Of a stretch of DNA of 64,000 nt, positions 25,445 through 34,074 are shown piece after piece. The translations under genes and the position numbers were made by a program. Source of the DNA: JAADEM01 sp965371855 (GTDB lineage Bacteria > Bacteroidota > Bacteroidia > Bacteroidales > Marinilabiliaceae). Numbering within the stretch: position 1 is the first letter of the stretch; every line of letters starts with the position of its first letter. The stretch spans positions 10,195 through 74,194 of the forward strand of contig CBDUZZ010000012.1 in NCBI GenBank assembly GCA_965371855.1, in the 5' to 3' direction. The notes below the pieces were generated by a model. The model searched no databases. It worked only from the letters and a program-made list of their open reading frames with translations, and had not been told where the DNA came from.

Positions 25445-26866
25445 TTAATTCTCAATAAATTGCACCCTATAGGTCAGACCTCCTGTTTCAAACTGCCATA
25501 ACACATTACCGCATAAATCAGTTGCAACCACCTTATCTTTATTGGAACTGCAATGTAATATCTCTTTTTCGTTGAATAAGTAAGCACTTCCCATCCGTGG
25601 TGAATAAAATTCACTGGGTAAAGGTGCATTTATAACTATTTTAACTGTCATCTCCTGCTCATCTATTTCCAAGGAAACGGCTCTTGATATTTCCTTTTCC
25701 AATCCATTATCAAAAAACATAACATCCCCTTTATTATTGATATGAATTGAGTGTATTCCATAAAAAAGTGATTCATTAGTCATTTTAAAATCTCCATCCA
25801 CACCCAATTTCCACATTAATTCACCTGTTTGTGAATTGATTTTCCATATTTGACTGCTTTTATAAAATGAGATCAAAAAATTATTATCCTTATCGTAACA
25901 CAGGCTATTGGCATGCAACCAATCCTTTTTATCCTTCAATATAGCCGAATCAACTAATGGATCTTCCACATCAAAGACTGACCATTCCCAAATGATTTCA
26001 CCTTTTCTGGATATAATCTGAATACCATCTCCAGCCACTATATCCTTTTCTTTACCACCAATAGAAGACAAGTCGAATTCCCTTTCTTCCAACGTTAGTA
26101 CAACAATATTGTTTTTATCATCTAACAATAAGTCGTGATGAAATATTTTGTTAAAAGAGCCAGTTCCTGTTTGAAAATGAACCAACGTATCACCTTTATA
26201 ATCCAAATCAATAATATGATTACCGTATGCTGTTTTGTACCCGGGATCTGACAAAATACACAAGAAGGTACCATTTTTAGAATACCGAGCCGTTTTCAGA
26301 AAGCTATTAAAAACATTGTACCATTCAATTTCTCCTTTCGAATCAATCAACACTAACACACCAGGGCTTTTTCGTTGATAGATTAATATTTTCCCATCGA
26401 TATTAACTGTATTTTCTTTTGGCTTGTAGTAGTTATCTAGCCATACCGGGATGTAATGGCTTGTGAAATGTTGTATTTCAGATTCAGAATAGAATCTTGA
26501 GTTGCTCAGAATTAGTTTAAAGCTATATTCTGTTTCCGGTTTTAAGGAAGTGAGTTTTAGCGAGTGATTGTTTGAATTCCAAGAGGTATCAGATCGAAAA
26601 ATAACTTTTTTATTCTCATTTGCCCAATACTCAACAAATACATTCAGTGAAGAGTCTGTTTTGAATGTTACTACTTGTCTGAATATGGAAAATTCATCTC
26701 GTTGGGTACTTATCTCAGAATGGTTGAAAGGGATATTACGAACAAGTAATTGTCCTTTATTACTTTTTTGCTTGCAGCCAGTTGGCACAATTAGAAAACA
26801 TCCAATTGTAAATAACACAACCACTTCAATATAGTAAATTCTTAACTTCACTGGTTTAAGCATCAT
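25445..26866 (-). CDS. Lipoprotein arylsulfotransferase-like beta-propeller
   Basis: About 473 residues from the ATG at 26866. A longer frame to 26917 was rejected because its first codons run through the hairpin after susD. A hydrophobic segment ends in a lipobox near Cys31. The body is a propeller: G-E-I-I-W-E-W-S, D-W-L-H-A-N-S-L-C-Y-D and N-N-F-L-I-S-F match the arylsulfotransferase/ASST group (PF05935/PF14269), where the H-A-N-S block is characteristic. Family members with a catalytic His transfer sulfate between phenolic or other acceptors without PAPS. Whether this lipoprotein is an enzyme or a binding propeller is open. Confidence 0.72.
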   Translation of the reverse strand: MMLKPVKLRIYYIEVVVLFTIGCFLIVPTGCKQKSNKGQLLVRNIPFNHSEISTQRDEFSIFRQVVTFKTDSSLNVFVEYWANENKKVIFRSDTSWNSNNHSLKLTSLKPETEYSFKLILSNSRFYSESEIQHFTSHYIPVWLDNYYKPKENTVNIDGKILIYQRKSPGVLVLIDSKGEIEWYNVFNSFLKTARYSKNGTFLCILSDPGYKTAYGNHIIDLDYKGDTLVHFQTGTGSFNKIFHHDLLLDDKNNIVVLTLEEREFDLSSIGGKEKDIVAGDGIQIISRKGEIIWEWSVFDVEDPLVDSAILKDKKDWLHANSLCYDKDNNFLISFYKSSQIWKINSQTGELMWKLGVDGDFKMTNESLFYGIHSIHINNKGDVMFFDNGLEKEISRAVSLEIDEQEMTVKIVINAPLPSEFYSPRMGSAYLFNEKEILHCSSNKDKVVATDLCGNVLWQFETGGLTYRVQFIEN

Positions 26867-26889
26867 ATCAAACAAAAAAATAAAAAGCA

Positions 26890-26919
26890 AAATGGGATTG
26901 CATTTTAGCAATCCCATTT
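26890..26919 (-). terminator. Intrinsic terminator after susD
   Basis: A perfect 12-bp stem (AAATGGGATTGC/GCAATCCCATTT) with a 6-base loop. On the minus strand it is followed by a run of T-rich bases. It lies 16 bases past the susD stop codon, so it would end or attenuate the susCD transcript before the sulfotransferase genes. Confidence 0.75.
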
Positions 26920-26934
26920 CTTAAAAAACTACAA

Positions 26935-28491
26935 CTATTGCCAGGCAGTGTGTTGCACTAGATCTGAATTTGTTTCGATTTCTACCTGTGGTATTGGCCA
27001 CACATAATGTTTTGATGCATCAAATGTACGTGCATCTGTAACAATCTCCTCATACACCCATTTTGTTGGATCTGAAGGATCTTCTAATTTATGACGATTG
27101 TAACCAATTCCATCTGTCATAACATCTTCGGCGATTCGCCATCTTCTGATGTCGGAATAACGTAACCCTTCTGCCACAAATTCAATACGTCGTTCATGAC
27201 GAATCTCTTCACGCATCTGATCTTTTGAAAGGCCAGCAAGAACATCAGGCATTCCGGCTCTATCTCTTACTTCATTTATTGCGGCATAAACAGATGCATC
27301 CGAACCTACATTCTCATTTTGAGCCTCTGCATACATCAACAACACGTCCGCATAACGCATCACAATGATGTTTACCTCTGAATTCCAATATTCATTATTC
27401 CCCCATTCAACCCATTTATTCAATGCCATTCCTGAAGGGCTGAAGTCATTTTTTGGAATATAAACCTCACCATTTGTTATTTTACCCGGTAATTGCAAGG
27501 TAGCATACATGCGTGGGTCTCTCCCATCAAAAGGATTAGTTATATCATAACCGGAACCACCATCAGTAATAGGAAGACCATTGGCCATGTAATAATCATT
27601 GGTAAGGTTTACCAGAGGAACGAATGACCTCCAGTTTCTGATAACAGTAGAATAACCACTACTCTTCTTGTCCTTCATATATTGGATGTCGAAAATGATT
27701 TCTTCGTTATTCTCCGCCGCTACAGAAAAGAGCCCTTCATAGTCCGAATACAATCCATATCCCGGTAAATCCATCACCTGCTTTGCAGCAGTAGCAGCAT
27801 CTGCCCATTCACCATTGTATAGTTTTACTCTGGCTTTTATTGCATAAGCAGCTCCCTTTGTGGCTCTGCCAATATCACCTCCAGAATAGCCATTTGGAAG
27901 ATCGGGAGCGGCTTCATCCAAATCCTTATAGATAGCTGTAAGAATAGTTGCTTTAGGTGATTTCGCAATATTGGCATCTGCAAGTTCCTGTGGCTCTAAA
28001 ACCAAAGGTACATCCTCATAAAAATCCACGAGGTCAGCATACAAATAGGCCCGCATAAATTTTGCTTCAGCAATCATTCGATCCTTAATATCAGATTCAA
28101 ATTCGGCTACTTCCATATTGGCAATAAAAAGATTCGCCCGGGCAATGCCTCGGTAGTCATTACTCCATTTCCACCTCATATAGCTAGTTGTAGGCCCATG
28201 ATTACCTCGTCCAATATCGGTAGGCCCCTCCCATGGGTATTGATCGTACAGATCATCACTCATTGCATCGAATGAGATACGCACATCCCATGGTCCTTCA
28301 ACGGCATTATAGACACCATTAAGTGCTATTTCAGCCTCTTTGGCATTCTTAAAGAAATCATCCGGATTAATTTTATCCAACGGCGTAATATCCAATAAAT
28401 CCTTTTTGCAGCCAGTTACTGACATAAAGAGCAAAAGGATTAGTGCTAAATATATATTTATTTTCATTGTCTTATTTTTTTTAAGTTTCAT
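26935..28491 (-). CDS. susD: SusD-family glycan-binding outer membrane lipoprotein
   Basis: 518 residues. The signal sequence ends in a lipobox at V-T-G-C near residue 27 (C28). The N-terminus D-I-T-P-L-D-K-I and the block A-L-N-G-V-Y are typical SusD openings. The C-terminal block R-R-I-E-F-V-A-E-G-L-R-Y-S-D-I-R-R-W is the hallmark of the family (PF07980). SusD binds glycan at the cell surface and caps the SusC pore as a 2:2 complex. The gene directly follows susC (12 bases). Either Met1 or Met9 may be the start. Glycan specificity cannot be told from sequence. Confidence 0.95.
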   Translation of the reverse strand: MKLKKNKTMKINIYLALILLLFMSVTGCKKDLLDITPLDKINPDDFFKNAKEAEIALNGVYNAVEGPWDVRISFDAMSDDLYDQYPWEGPTDIGRGNHGPTTSYMRWKWSNDYRGIARANLFIANMEVAEFESDIKDRMIAEAKFMRAYLYADLVDFYEDVPLVLEPQELADANIAKSPKATILTAIYKDLDEAAPDLPNGYSGGDIGRATKGAAYAIKARVKLYNGEWADAATAAKQVMDLPGYGLYSDYEGLFSVAAENNEEIIFDIQYMKDKKSSGYSTVIRNWRSFVPLVNLTNDYYMANGLPITDGGSGYDITNPFDGRDPRMYATLQLPGKITNGEVYIPKNDFSPSGMALNKWVEWGNNEYWNSEVNIIVMRYADVLLMYAEAQNENVGSDASVYAAINEVRDRAGMPDVLAGLSKDQMREEIRHERRIEFVAEGLRYSDIRRWRIAEDVMTDGIGYNRHKLEDPSDPTKWVYEEIVTDARTFDASKHYVWPIPQVEIETNSDLVQHTAWQ

Positions 28492-28502
28492 AACGTATTA
28501 TT

Positions 28503-31500
28503 CTAGAATCGAACCGATAATCCAAGTGAAGTGATTCTAACCTGTGGGTGAGCATCACTTCTTGTATTACCTGCTGGTTTTTCAGGATCGAATCCCTTAT
28601 AATTGGTAATAGTAAAAGCATTTTGAATATTTGCAAATACCCTCAGGTACGAAAGACCAATTTTACTTGTGGCACTCTGCGGAATAGTATATCCCAACTC
28701 AATGTTTTTCAACCTCAGGTAGGAAGCATCCTCTAAATAATAGGTAGATACAATACCAGGCCGTTTAGTGTCAAGAAAAACACGCTGATTCGTTGTACTC
28801 GGATTCTCAGGTGTCCAACGGTCTAAAAGCCATTTGCCTGAACTGGCACCATTAAAAAATGGAGAAACCAGTTCTAATGAGCTATAGGCATCTACACCTT
28901 GAACTCCCTGAAAAAATGCTTTCAAGTCAAAACCTTTCCAATCACCATTTAATTGAATGGAATACAACAAATCTGGCACCTGACTTCCAATAACAACACG
29001 GTCTTTATCCAGAGATATTATTCCATCACCGTCCTGATCCTTGAATTTAATATCCCCGGGGACAGGATTTTCACTTTGTGTTGGAGAGGTCGAAATCTCT
29101 TGGTCAGATTGGAATATGCCAACATGCTCATATCCATAGAATGACCAATATGCTTCCCCCTCAGTCAGGATTGTCTTACTCCCATAAATTGGACCCAAAT
29201 TATTAAGATTGGTAACCTCATTGTTCACATGCGACAAATTGAGATTTGCATTGAATCTAAAGCTATTTCCAAACGTGTTATTATACCCTAAAGAAAGTTC
29301 CCAACCGGTATTTTCCATTGTGCCAATATTTTGATAAGGCCTGTTCAAAGCTCCCAGTGTAATAGGAATAGGTACAGTCATCAGAATATCTTCAGTTATT
29401 TTCTGAAAATAGTTAGCCGTAAGGCTGAATTTTCTCCAGAGATTGACATCCAATCCAATATTTGTTTGAGTAGTGGTCTCCCAAGTGGTACTTTTATTGG
29501 TTAATGTGGTAACAGCAACACCGGGTACAAAATTTCCATTGAATGTATAATCAGCACCTGTTGCTAAAATATCAGAGGCTGCATAATAGGTATTTATGTT
29601 TTGATTACCCAATTGCCCCCAAGAAGCACGTATTTTCAGATTATCAAGGAATGTTGCATTTTGCATAAACTGCTCTTCAGATATTCTCCAACCAGCAGAA
29701 AATGAAGGGAATGTTCCATAGCGTAACTCTTCAGCAAATCTAGAGGATCCATCGTATCTAATATTCGCTTCAAGAAGGTATTTGCCGGATAAATCATAAT
29801 TCACTCGGGCAAAATAGGACCGTAAAGCTGTGGCATCAGCACCACCTGCATTGGTCTGTGTTGATACATCACCAATATTTAATTCCGGCTGAGAGCTCAA
29901 TAGGTTTTTCCGGAATCCATTACTCCAGTCTCTCCTCCAAGTCTCTTCTGAATAGCCTGCAAGCACTTTAAAATTATGTTTATCAACGAAAGAAACTTCG
30001 TAATTCAACAGAGCATTAAATATAGTACTGAATGCTTCACTATTTGACTCTCTTAATTCCGACAAGTAAGTAGTATGAGTATCGTTCAGATGGTTATACA
30101 ACGACAAACTGGGATAATAACGAGTGGCTAATCCATGGTACCAATCAACACCATAACTCAATTGAGCCTTCAACCCTTTCATAATCTCATAGTCAGCAAA
30201 CAACTTTCCGGTAAATGAATTGTTCAGTAGATTATTATTACCTCCTGATTGAATGGTAGCAATCTCTCTTGCGCCTGATCCATAAGTCCCATCTTCATAG
30301 GTAACCACTTTAGTAGGATCAGCACGGTTTATAGCACGTATAACAGCAGTAGTTCCTCTAGGGGATTCATCTCTACTGGATCTTACTCCTGCCATGTTTA
30401 TTCCCACATGTAATCTTTTATTTTTCAAGTAATAGGAGTCAATATTTGATCTGAACGTGAATTTTTTATACCCACTTCCCATCAGTACTCCATCCTGATT
30501 CAGATAACCGGCAGAAAATGCATAAGATAGATTCTCCGAACTTCCGCTAGTACGTAAATGGTGGTTCTGCATGTTTGCAGGTGCAAACATAACATCCTGC
30601 CAATCGGTATCAGGGTATAAAGGATCATTTTTAGCCTTAAATTTGGCAACTTCATCATCAGTGTATTTGGGCGATCCTCCTGAGTTTGTGGCAGCCTCAT
30701 TGTACAACATAGCATGCTCATAACTATTCAATATTTCAGGCAGATAGGTTGCTTTCTGAACCGCAAAATAACCTGAATATTCCACTTGCATTTTTCCTTG
30801 TTTTCCACGCTTTGTGGTAATCAGGATAACTCCGTTAGCAGCACGGTTTCCATAAATAGCTGACGCTGCAGCATCTTTTAACACCGAAATGTCTTCCAAG
30901 TCCATAGGATTCACATCATTCATAGATCCAGGGATTCCATCAATCAAAACTAATGGATTATTATTGTTGAGTGTACCTACTCCGCGAATCTTTATTGTAG
31001 CATTGTCATATCCCGGCTGACCAGAATTTTGAGTGACATAAACTCCGGCTACCTTTCCCTGTAATGCCGCACTGGTAGTAGTAAGTGGGCGACTCTCAAG
31101 GTCTTTGATAGCCACATTCTCAACGGCACCCGTTAAGTTCACTTTTCTTTGTGTTCCATATCCAACAGTCACAACTTCATTCAAAATAATTGATGACTCA
31201 ATCAAAGTAACATCAATTACCGTTCTACTAAGAACATCTATCTCCTGGTTTTCAAAACCAACAAACGAATATACTAAAACCGCATCAGCATTAGATACAG
31301 TAATTGAGTATGTTCCATCAACACTGGAAACAACACCACGTGAAGGACTACTCTTCTCATAAACATTGACACCGGGTAACGGGTTACCGTTGTTTTCAAC
31401 AACTTTTCCGGTAACAACTATTCCCTGTTGCAATTCGATATTAATAACATTTTTATCCGTTAAAATATGTTCAGGAGTCAAAATAATCTGACGCCCAAGA

Positions 31501-31841
31501 ACCAAATACTTAACATCAGTCCCTGTAAATAACCGGGTTAAGATATCTTTTATCCTGACATTTTTCACATCAACATCAACTTTACGACTCACATCCACCA
31601 GCTGATGACTGTATAGAAAATAAAATTCACTCTGTGTCTCAATTTTATTCAACACATGCTCAACTGTAGCATTATTCATGGCAAGTGTAAGCTTTGTTTT
31701 CTGAGAATAAGTCTCAGAAGCAAAAACAGTTACAAACCCCATAAATAGTAGCAAAACAGAAATCTTCATAATTCTGATAAATTTAATTAGAAAGCTAACA
31801 AAATATTCATCAGCTTTCGGCTTTACTAAAGTTTTTTTCAT
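28503..31841 (-). CDS. susC: SusC-family TonB-dependent glycan transporter with STN domain
   Basis: 1112 residues. After the signal peptide (cleavage around residue 47), an STN domain (about 50-120, with N-A-T-V-E-H-V-L near 58) lies upstream of a carboxypeptidase-like beta-sandwich (about 150-225). The TonB box/plug region follows from V-T-V-G-Y-G near 237, with G-A-V-E-N-V and G-V-Y-V-T-Q-N-S-G-Q-P. The rest is a 22-strand barrel ending in aromatic S-V-R-F. The STN domain signals to the FecR anti-sigma protein encoded directly upstream, so the transporter should induce its own operon when it binds substrate. Confidence 0.96.
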   Translation of the reverse strand: MKKTLVKPKADEYFVSFLIKFIRIMKISVLLLFMGFVTVFASETYSQKTKLTLAMNNATVEHVLNKIETQSEFYFLYSHQLVDVSRKVDVDVKNVRIKDILTRLFTGTDVKYLVLGRQIILTPEHILTDKNVINIELQQGIVVTGKVVENNGNPLPGVNVYEKSSPSRGVVSSVDGTYSITVSNADAVLVYSFVGFENQEIDVLSRTVIDVTLIESSIILNEVVTVGYGTQRKVNLTGAVENVAIKDLESRPLTTTSAALQGKVAGVYVTQNSGQPGYDNATIKIRGVGTLNNNNPLVLIDGIPGSMNDVNPMDLEDISVLKDAAASAIYGNRAANGVILITTKRGKQGKMQVEYSGYFAVQKATYLPEILNSYEHAMLYNEAATNSGGSPKYTDDEVAKFKAKNDPLYPDTDWQDVMFAPANMQNHHLRTSGSSENLSYAFSAGYLNQDGVLMGSGYKKFTFRSNIDSYYLKNKRLHVGINMAGVRSSRDESPRGTTAVIRAINRADPTKVVTYEDGTYGSGAREIATIQSGGNNNLLNNSFTGKLFADYEIMKGLKAQLSYGVDWYHGLATRYYPSLSLYNHLNDTHTTYLSELRESNSEAFSTIFNALLNYEVSFVDKHNFKVLAGYSEETWRRDWSNGFRKNLLSSQPELNIGDVSTQTNAGGADATALRSYFARVNYDLSGKYLLEANIRYDGSSRFAEELRYGTFPSFSAGWRISEEQFMQNATFLDNLKIRASWGQLGNQNINTYYAASDILATGADYTFNGNFVPGVAVTTLTNKSTTWETTTQTNIGLDVNLWRKFSLTANYFQKITEDILMTVPIPITLGALNRPYQNIGTMENTGWELSLGYNNTFGNSFRFNANLNLSHVNNEVTNLNNLGPIYGSKTILTEGEAYWSFYGYEHVGIFQSDQEISTSPTQSENPVPGDIKFKDQDGDGIISLDKDRVVIGSQVPDLLYSIQLNGDWKGFDLKAFFQGVQGVDAYSSLELVSPFFNGASSGKWLLDRWTPENPSTTNQRVFLDTKRPGIVSTYYLEDASYLRLKNIELGYTIPQSATSKIGLSYLRVFANIQNAFTITNYKGFDPEKPAGNTRSDAHPQVRITSLGLSVRF

Positions 31842-31903
31842 AATTTTACATGATTTTTTGGTAGTTTAAAATTAGTAATACATACATTTTAATCTGCTAA
31901 TTT

Positions 31904-31941
31904 AACAGGGAAGCAACGGCCATTGCTTTCCTGTTTTTTTT
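31904..31941. terminator. Stable hairpin between fecR and susC
   Basis: AACAGGGAAGCAA pairs with TTGCTTTCCTGTT over 13 bp with one G-T wobble. The run of eight T follows on the plus strand. On the minus strand, which carries fecR and susC, the hairpin is followed by TTAAATTAG with no clean T tract. It could partly separate regulator from transporter transcription, or serve as an RNA end for susC mRNA. Confidence 0.5.
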
Positions 31942-31993
31942 AACTTATTACTTTTTTCATTGGCAATTGGATTTAGTTAAGTTAATATAACAA

Positions 31994-33085
31994 TTATACA
32001 TTATTAATATAAAGAACAATTTTTCTTTTTTCGTAAGTTCCATCTGTTGATTTCACCCTTTTACTTATTTTATATTTCATAGGAGTACTTAACGTCAAAA
32101 GTCTAAGCGCTTCATAAAGCGTTTCATCATCAAATGTGGCATGGAAATGATACTTGAATAACTCTTTATCTTTAACTTCTATATCTACATTGTAAAACCT
32201 TTCCATCTCTTTAATAATATTCGATAAAGGATCATTACGAAACACCATCTTCCCATCCTTCCATGATACATATTTTTCAGTTTCCTGTTCAAGAAATGTA
32301 ATTTCCCCTGTGTTAACATTTAGCTCAACATGCTGACCCGGCTTCATAACTATTATGTCACTGAATTCATTTTCAGAAAGTTTTCTTTTAACAACAACCT
32401 TACCGTTTATAAGCGTAATTTCCTCTTCGATATCGCCTTTAAATGCTTGAACATTAAAGGAGGTTCCTAATGCAACTACATTAATATTCCCTGTTTGCAC
32501 AACAAATGGTTTATTTGAATTATGCACAACATCAAAATATCCCTCACCAACAAGGAAAACCTGTCTTTTACCACCCACAAATCTCATAGGATATTTTAAC
32601 GAACTTCCATTATTCAACCATCCGGTTGAACCATCAGGTAATTCAAAATGAACCCGTGAACCATAAGGAGCACGAATCTCTGAATAATTATTCTTTGTAC
32701 CCAAGCCATAATTATTCCCAAGCCATAAACCAAATAACACCAATACTACACTAACAGCAACAGAAGCAATAATTTTGTTTATAACTGATATTTTACTCTT
32801 CCCTTTTTCCTTTTTAAACTCCTCAACACGTAAGTCAAAATGAATCTTATAAAGAATATCTTGTAACAATTCTTTTTGTTCGCCAGTTAATGGTGTATTT
32901 TCCCACTCCTCGCTTACTCGCAAATTTATATCCTTCCTATGGTCTAATCCGACAAACCATTCTTCTATCAAAAAAATCTCTTCGTCAGAACACTCATGAC
33001 GATAAAACTTCTCTAATAGTTCCGGATCAAATGCCGTATGTATCATAATCTTTTTACTATTTTGTTCTAACCCTGAATTCAACAT
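31994..33085 (-). CDS. FecR-family anti-sigma factor
   Basis: 363 residues. The N-terminal cytoplasmic segment (1-95) carries the sigma-binding stretch. One membrane helix lies at about 107-126. The periplasmic FecR domain (about 140-240) has the motif G-S-R-V-H-F-E-L-P-D-G-S-T-G-W-L-N near 145-162, and the C-terminal region has D-P-L-S-N-I-I near 290-296, the STN-like DUF4974 that contacts the SusC STN domain. It would hold the sigma factor at the membrane until signalled. Met14 is an alternative start. The sigma gene lies upstream, 225 bases away. Confidence 0.93.
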   Translation of the reverse strand: MLNSGLEQNSKKIMIHTAFDPELLEKFYRHECSDEEIFLIEEWFVGLDHRKDINLRVSEEWENTPLTGEQKELLQDILYKIHFDLRVEEFKKEKGKSKISVINKIIASVAVSVVLVLFGLWLGNNYGLGTKNNYSEIRAPYGSRVHFELPDGSTGWLNNGSSLKYPMRFVGGKRQVFLVGEGYFDVVHNSNKPFVVQTGNINVVALGTSFNVQAFKGDIEEEITLINGKVVVKRKLSENEFSDIIVMKPGQHVELNVNTGEITFLEQETEKYVSWKDGKMVFRNDPLSNIIKEMERFYNVDIEVKDKELFKYHFHATFDDETLYEALRLLTLSTPMKYKISKRVKSTDGTYEKRKIVLYINNV

Positions 33086-33220
33086 ATCTAATTACAATCT
33101 TCAGCAATAAAAAATCAAACACCATGGTACAAATACCTATATGAGGGTCAGTTTAAAAAGGCACTAAATATGTCACTGAAAGTACCCAAGGCAATTAAAC
33201 TTCACAGTCAGCAGAATGAA

Positions 33221-33251
33221 GAGATTGCCTCACTCTGTTCGCAATTCCGAC
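33221..33251. repeat. Degenerate single copy of the GTCATTGCGA/GAAGCAATCT module
   Basis: GAGATTGCCTCACTCTGTTCG then CAATTCCGAC matches the inverted half-module found in the two large palindromic elements (4157, 37355) with several substitutions. It is a single half with no partner. It lies in the 225-base spacer between fecR and the sigma gene. Confidence 0.4.
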
Positions 33252-33310
33252 AAATGCATTTTAACAGACTCATATATATTAATATCCAGCAAAATGAATT
33301 TACACCCAAT

Positions 33311-33904
33311 CTATTCGATAAAAAGTGTGAAAAAAAGAATTAATAAGAAGGTTTCTTTGACAAGCTTTTCCCTTAAATGCCTTAGAGCTAAATTTAAATG
33401 ATTCTCAACAGTCTTTTTTGTAACATTCAACTCCTGAGCAATTTCTTCATTACAGAGTCCTTTTCCCCGGCTTAAGAGAAAAACCATTTTTCGTTTAGGA
33501 GGAAGCTCTTTAATAATATCGTCAACTCTAATTTTTAGACTATCATACTCTACAGTATGTTTAGTAGTTTCAGAATAAGATTTGGTACTTTCCAGCCATT
33601 TTTCTATCAACTTTCGGTCTTTCACCTTTTTTCTAAAATATTTACGTATTGAATTTAGAGTTATGGCAAATATATATCCATTAAAGGACTGGTTCTGGTC
33701 TATATCTTTCCTTCTCTTCCAGATTGTAATAAAAACATCCTGCAACAAATCCTTAACATCCTCTTCATTCTCCAGATGCTTTATGGCAAAACTATATATT
33801 TTCTGACTATACTTATGAAATAGGGTATTGAAGGCAAAAACATCACCATGCTGTAATGATTTAATCAGTTTGATTTCCTCAATCGAAGATGCATTAGCCT
33901 TCAT
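33311..33904 (-). CDS. ECF sigma-70 factor (Bacteroidota, FecI-like)
   Basis: 197 residues. Region 2 (about 15-85) has F-A-F-N-T-L-F-H-K-Y, then D-L-L-Q-D-V-F-I-T-I-W. Region 4 (about 125-180) has the helix-turn-helix L-S-R-G-K-G-L-C-N-E-E-I-A-Q and V-E-N-H-L. This is the RpoE-like Bacteroidetes group 1 layout. With FecR and the STN-SusC it forms a trans-envelope signalling chain: glycan binding at SusC leads to release of the sigma factor and expression of the locus. The C-terminal extension (L-I-L-F-F-T-L-F) is unusually hydrophobic. Confidence 0.94.
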   Translation of the reverse strand: MKANASSIEEIKLIKSLQHGDVFAFNTLFHKYSQKIYSFAIKHLENEEDVKDLLQDVFITIWKRRKDIDQNQSFNGYIFAITLNSIRKYFRKKVKDRKLIEKWLESTKSYSETTKHTVEYDSLKIRVDDIIKELPPKRKMVFLLSRGKGLCNEEIAQELNVTKKTVENHLNLALRHLREKLVKETFLLILFFTLFIE

Positions 33905-34074
33905 AAAAATATCAGTTTAAAACTCCTTAAATATACAAAAAAAATATAATCAAATGTTAAACTCAAAGAGAGTGACAAAAAAGACAACAAGATATCCATT
34001 CTATTCGGAACACAGTTTGCTATATAAAACAACTCACTCACATATAAAGTAAAGCTACTTATATTTCATAAAAA

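Noticed and set aside
26867..26917. Longer start for the arylsulfotransferase-like gene
   Set aside because: The extra codons read through the terminator hairpin after susD; the ATG at 26866 gives a proper lipoprotein signal.
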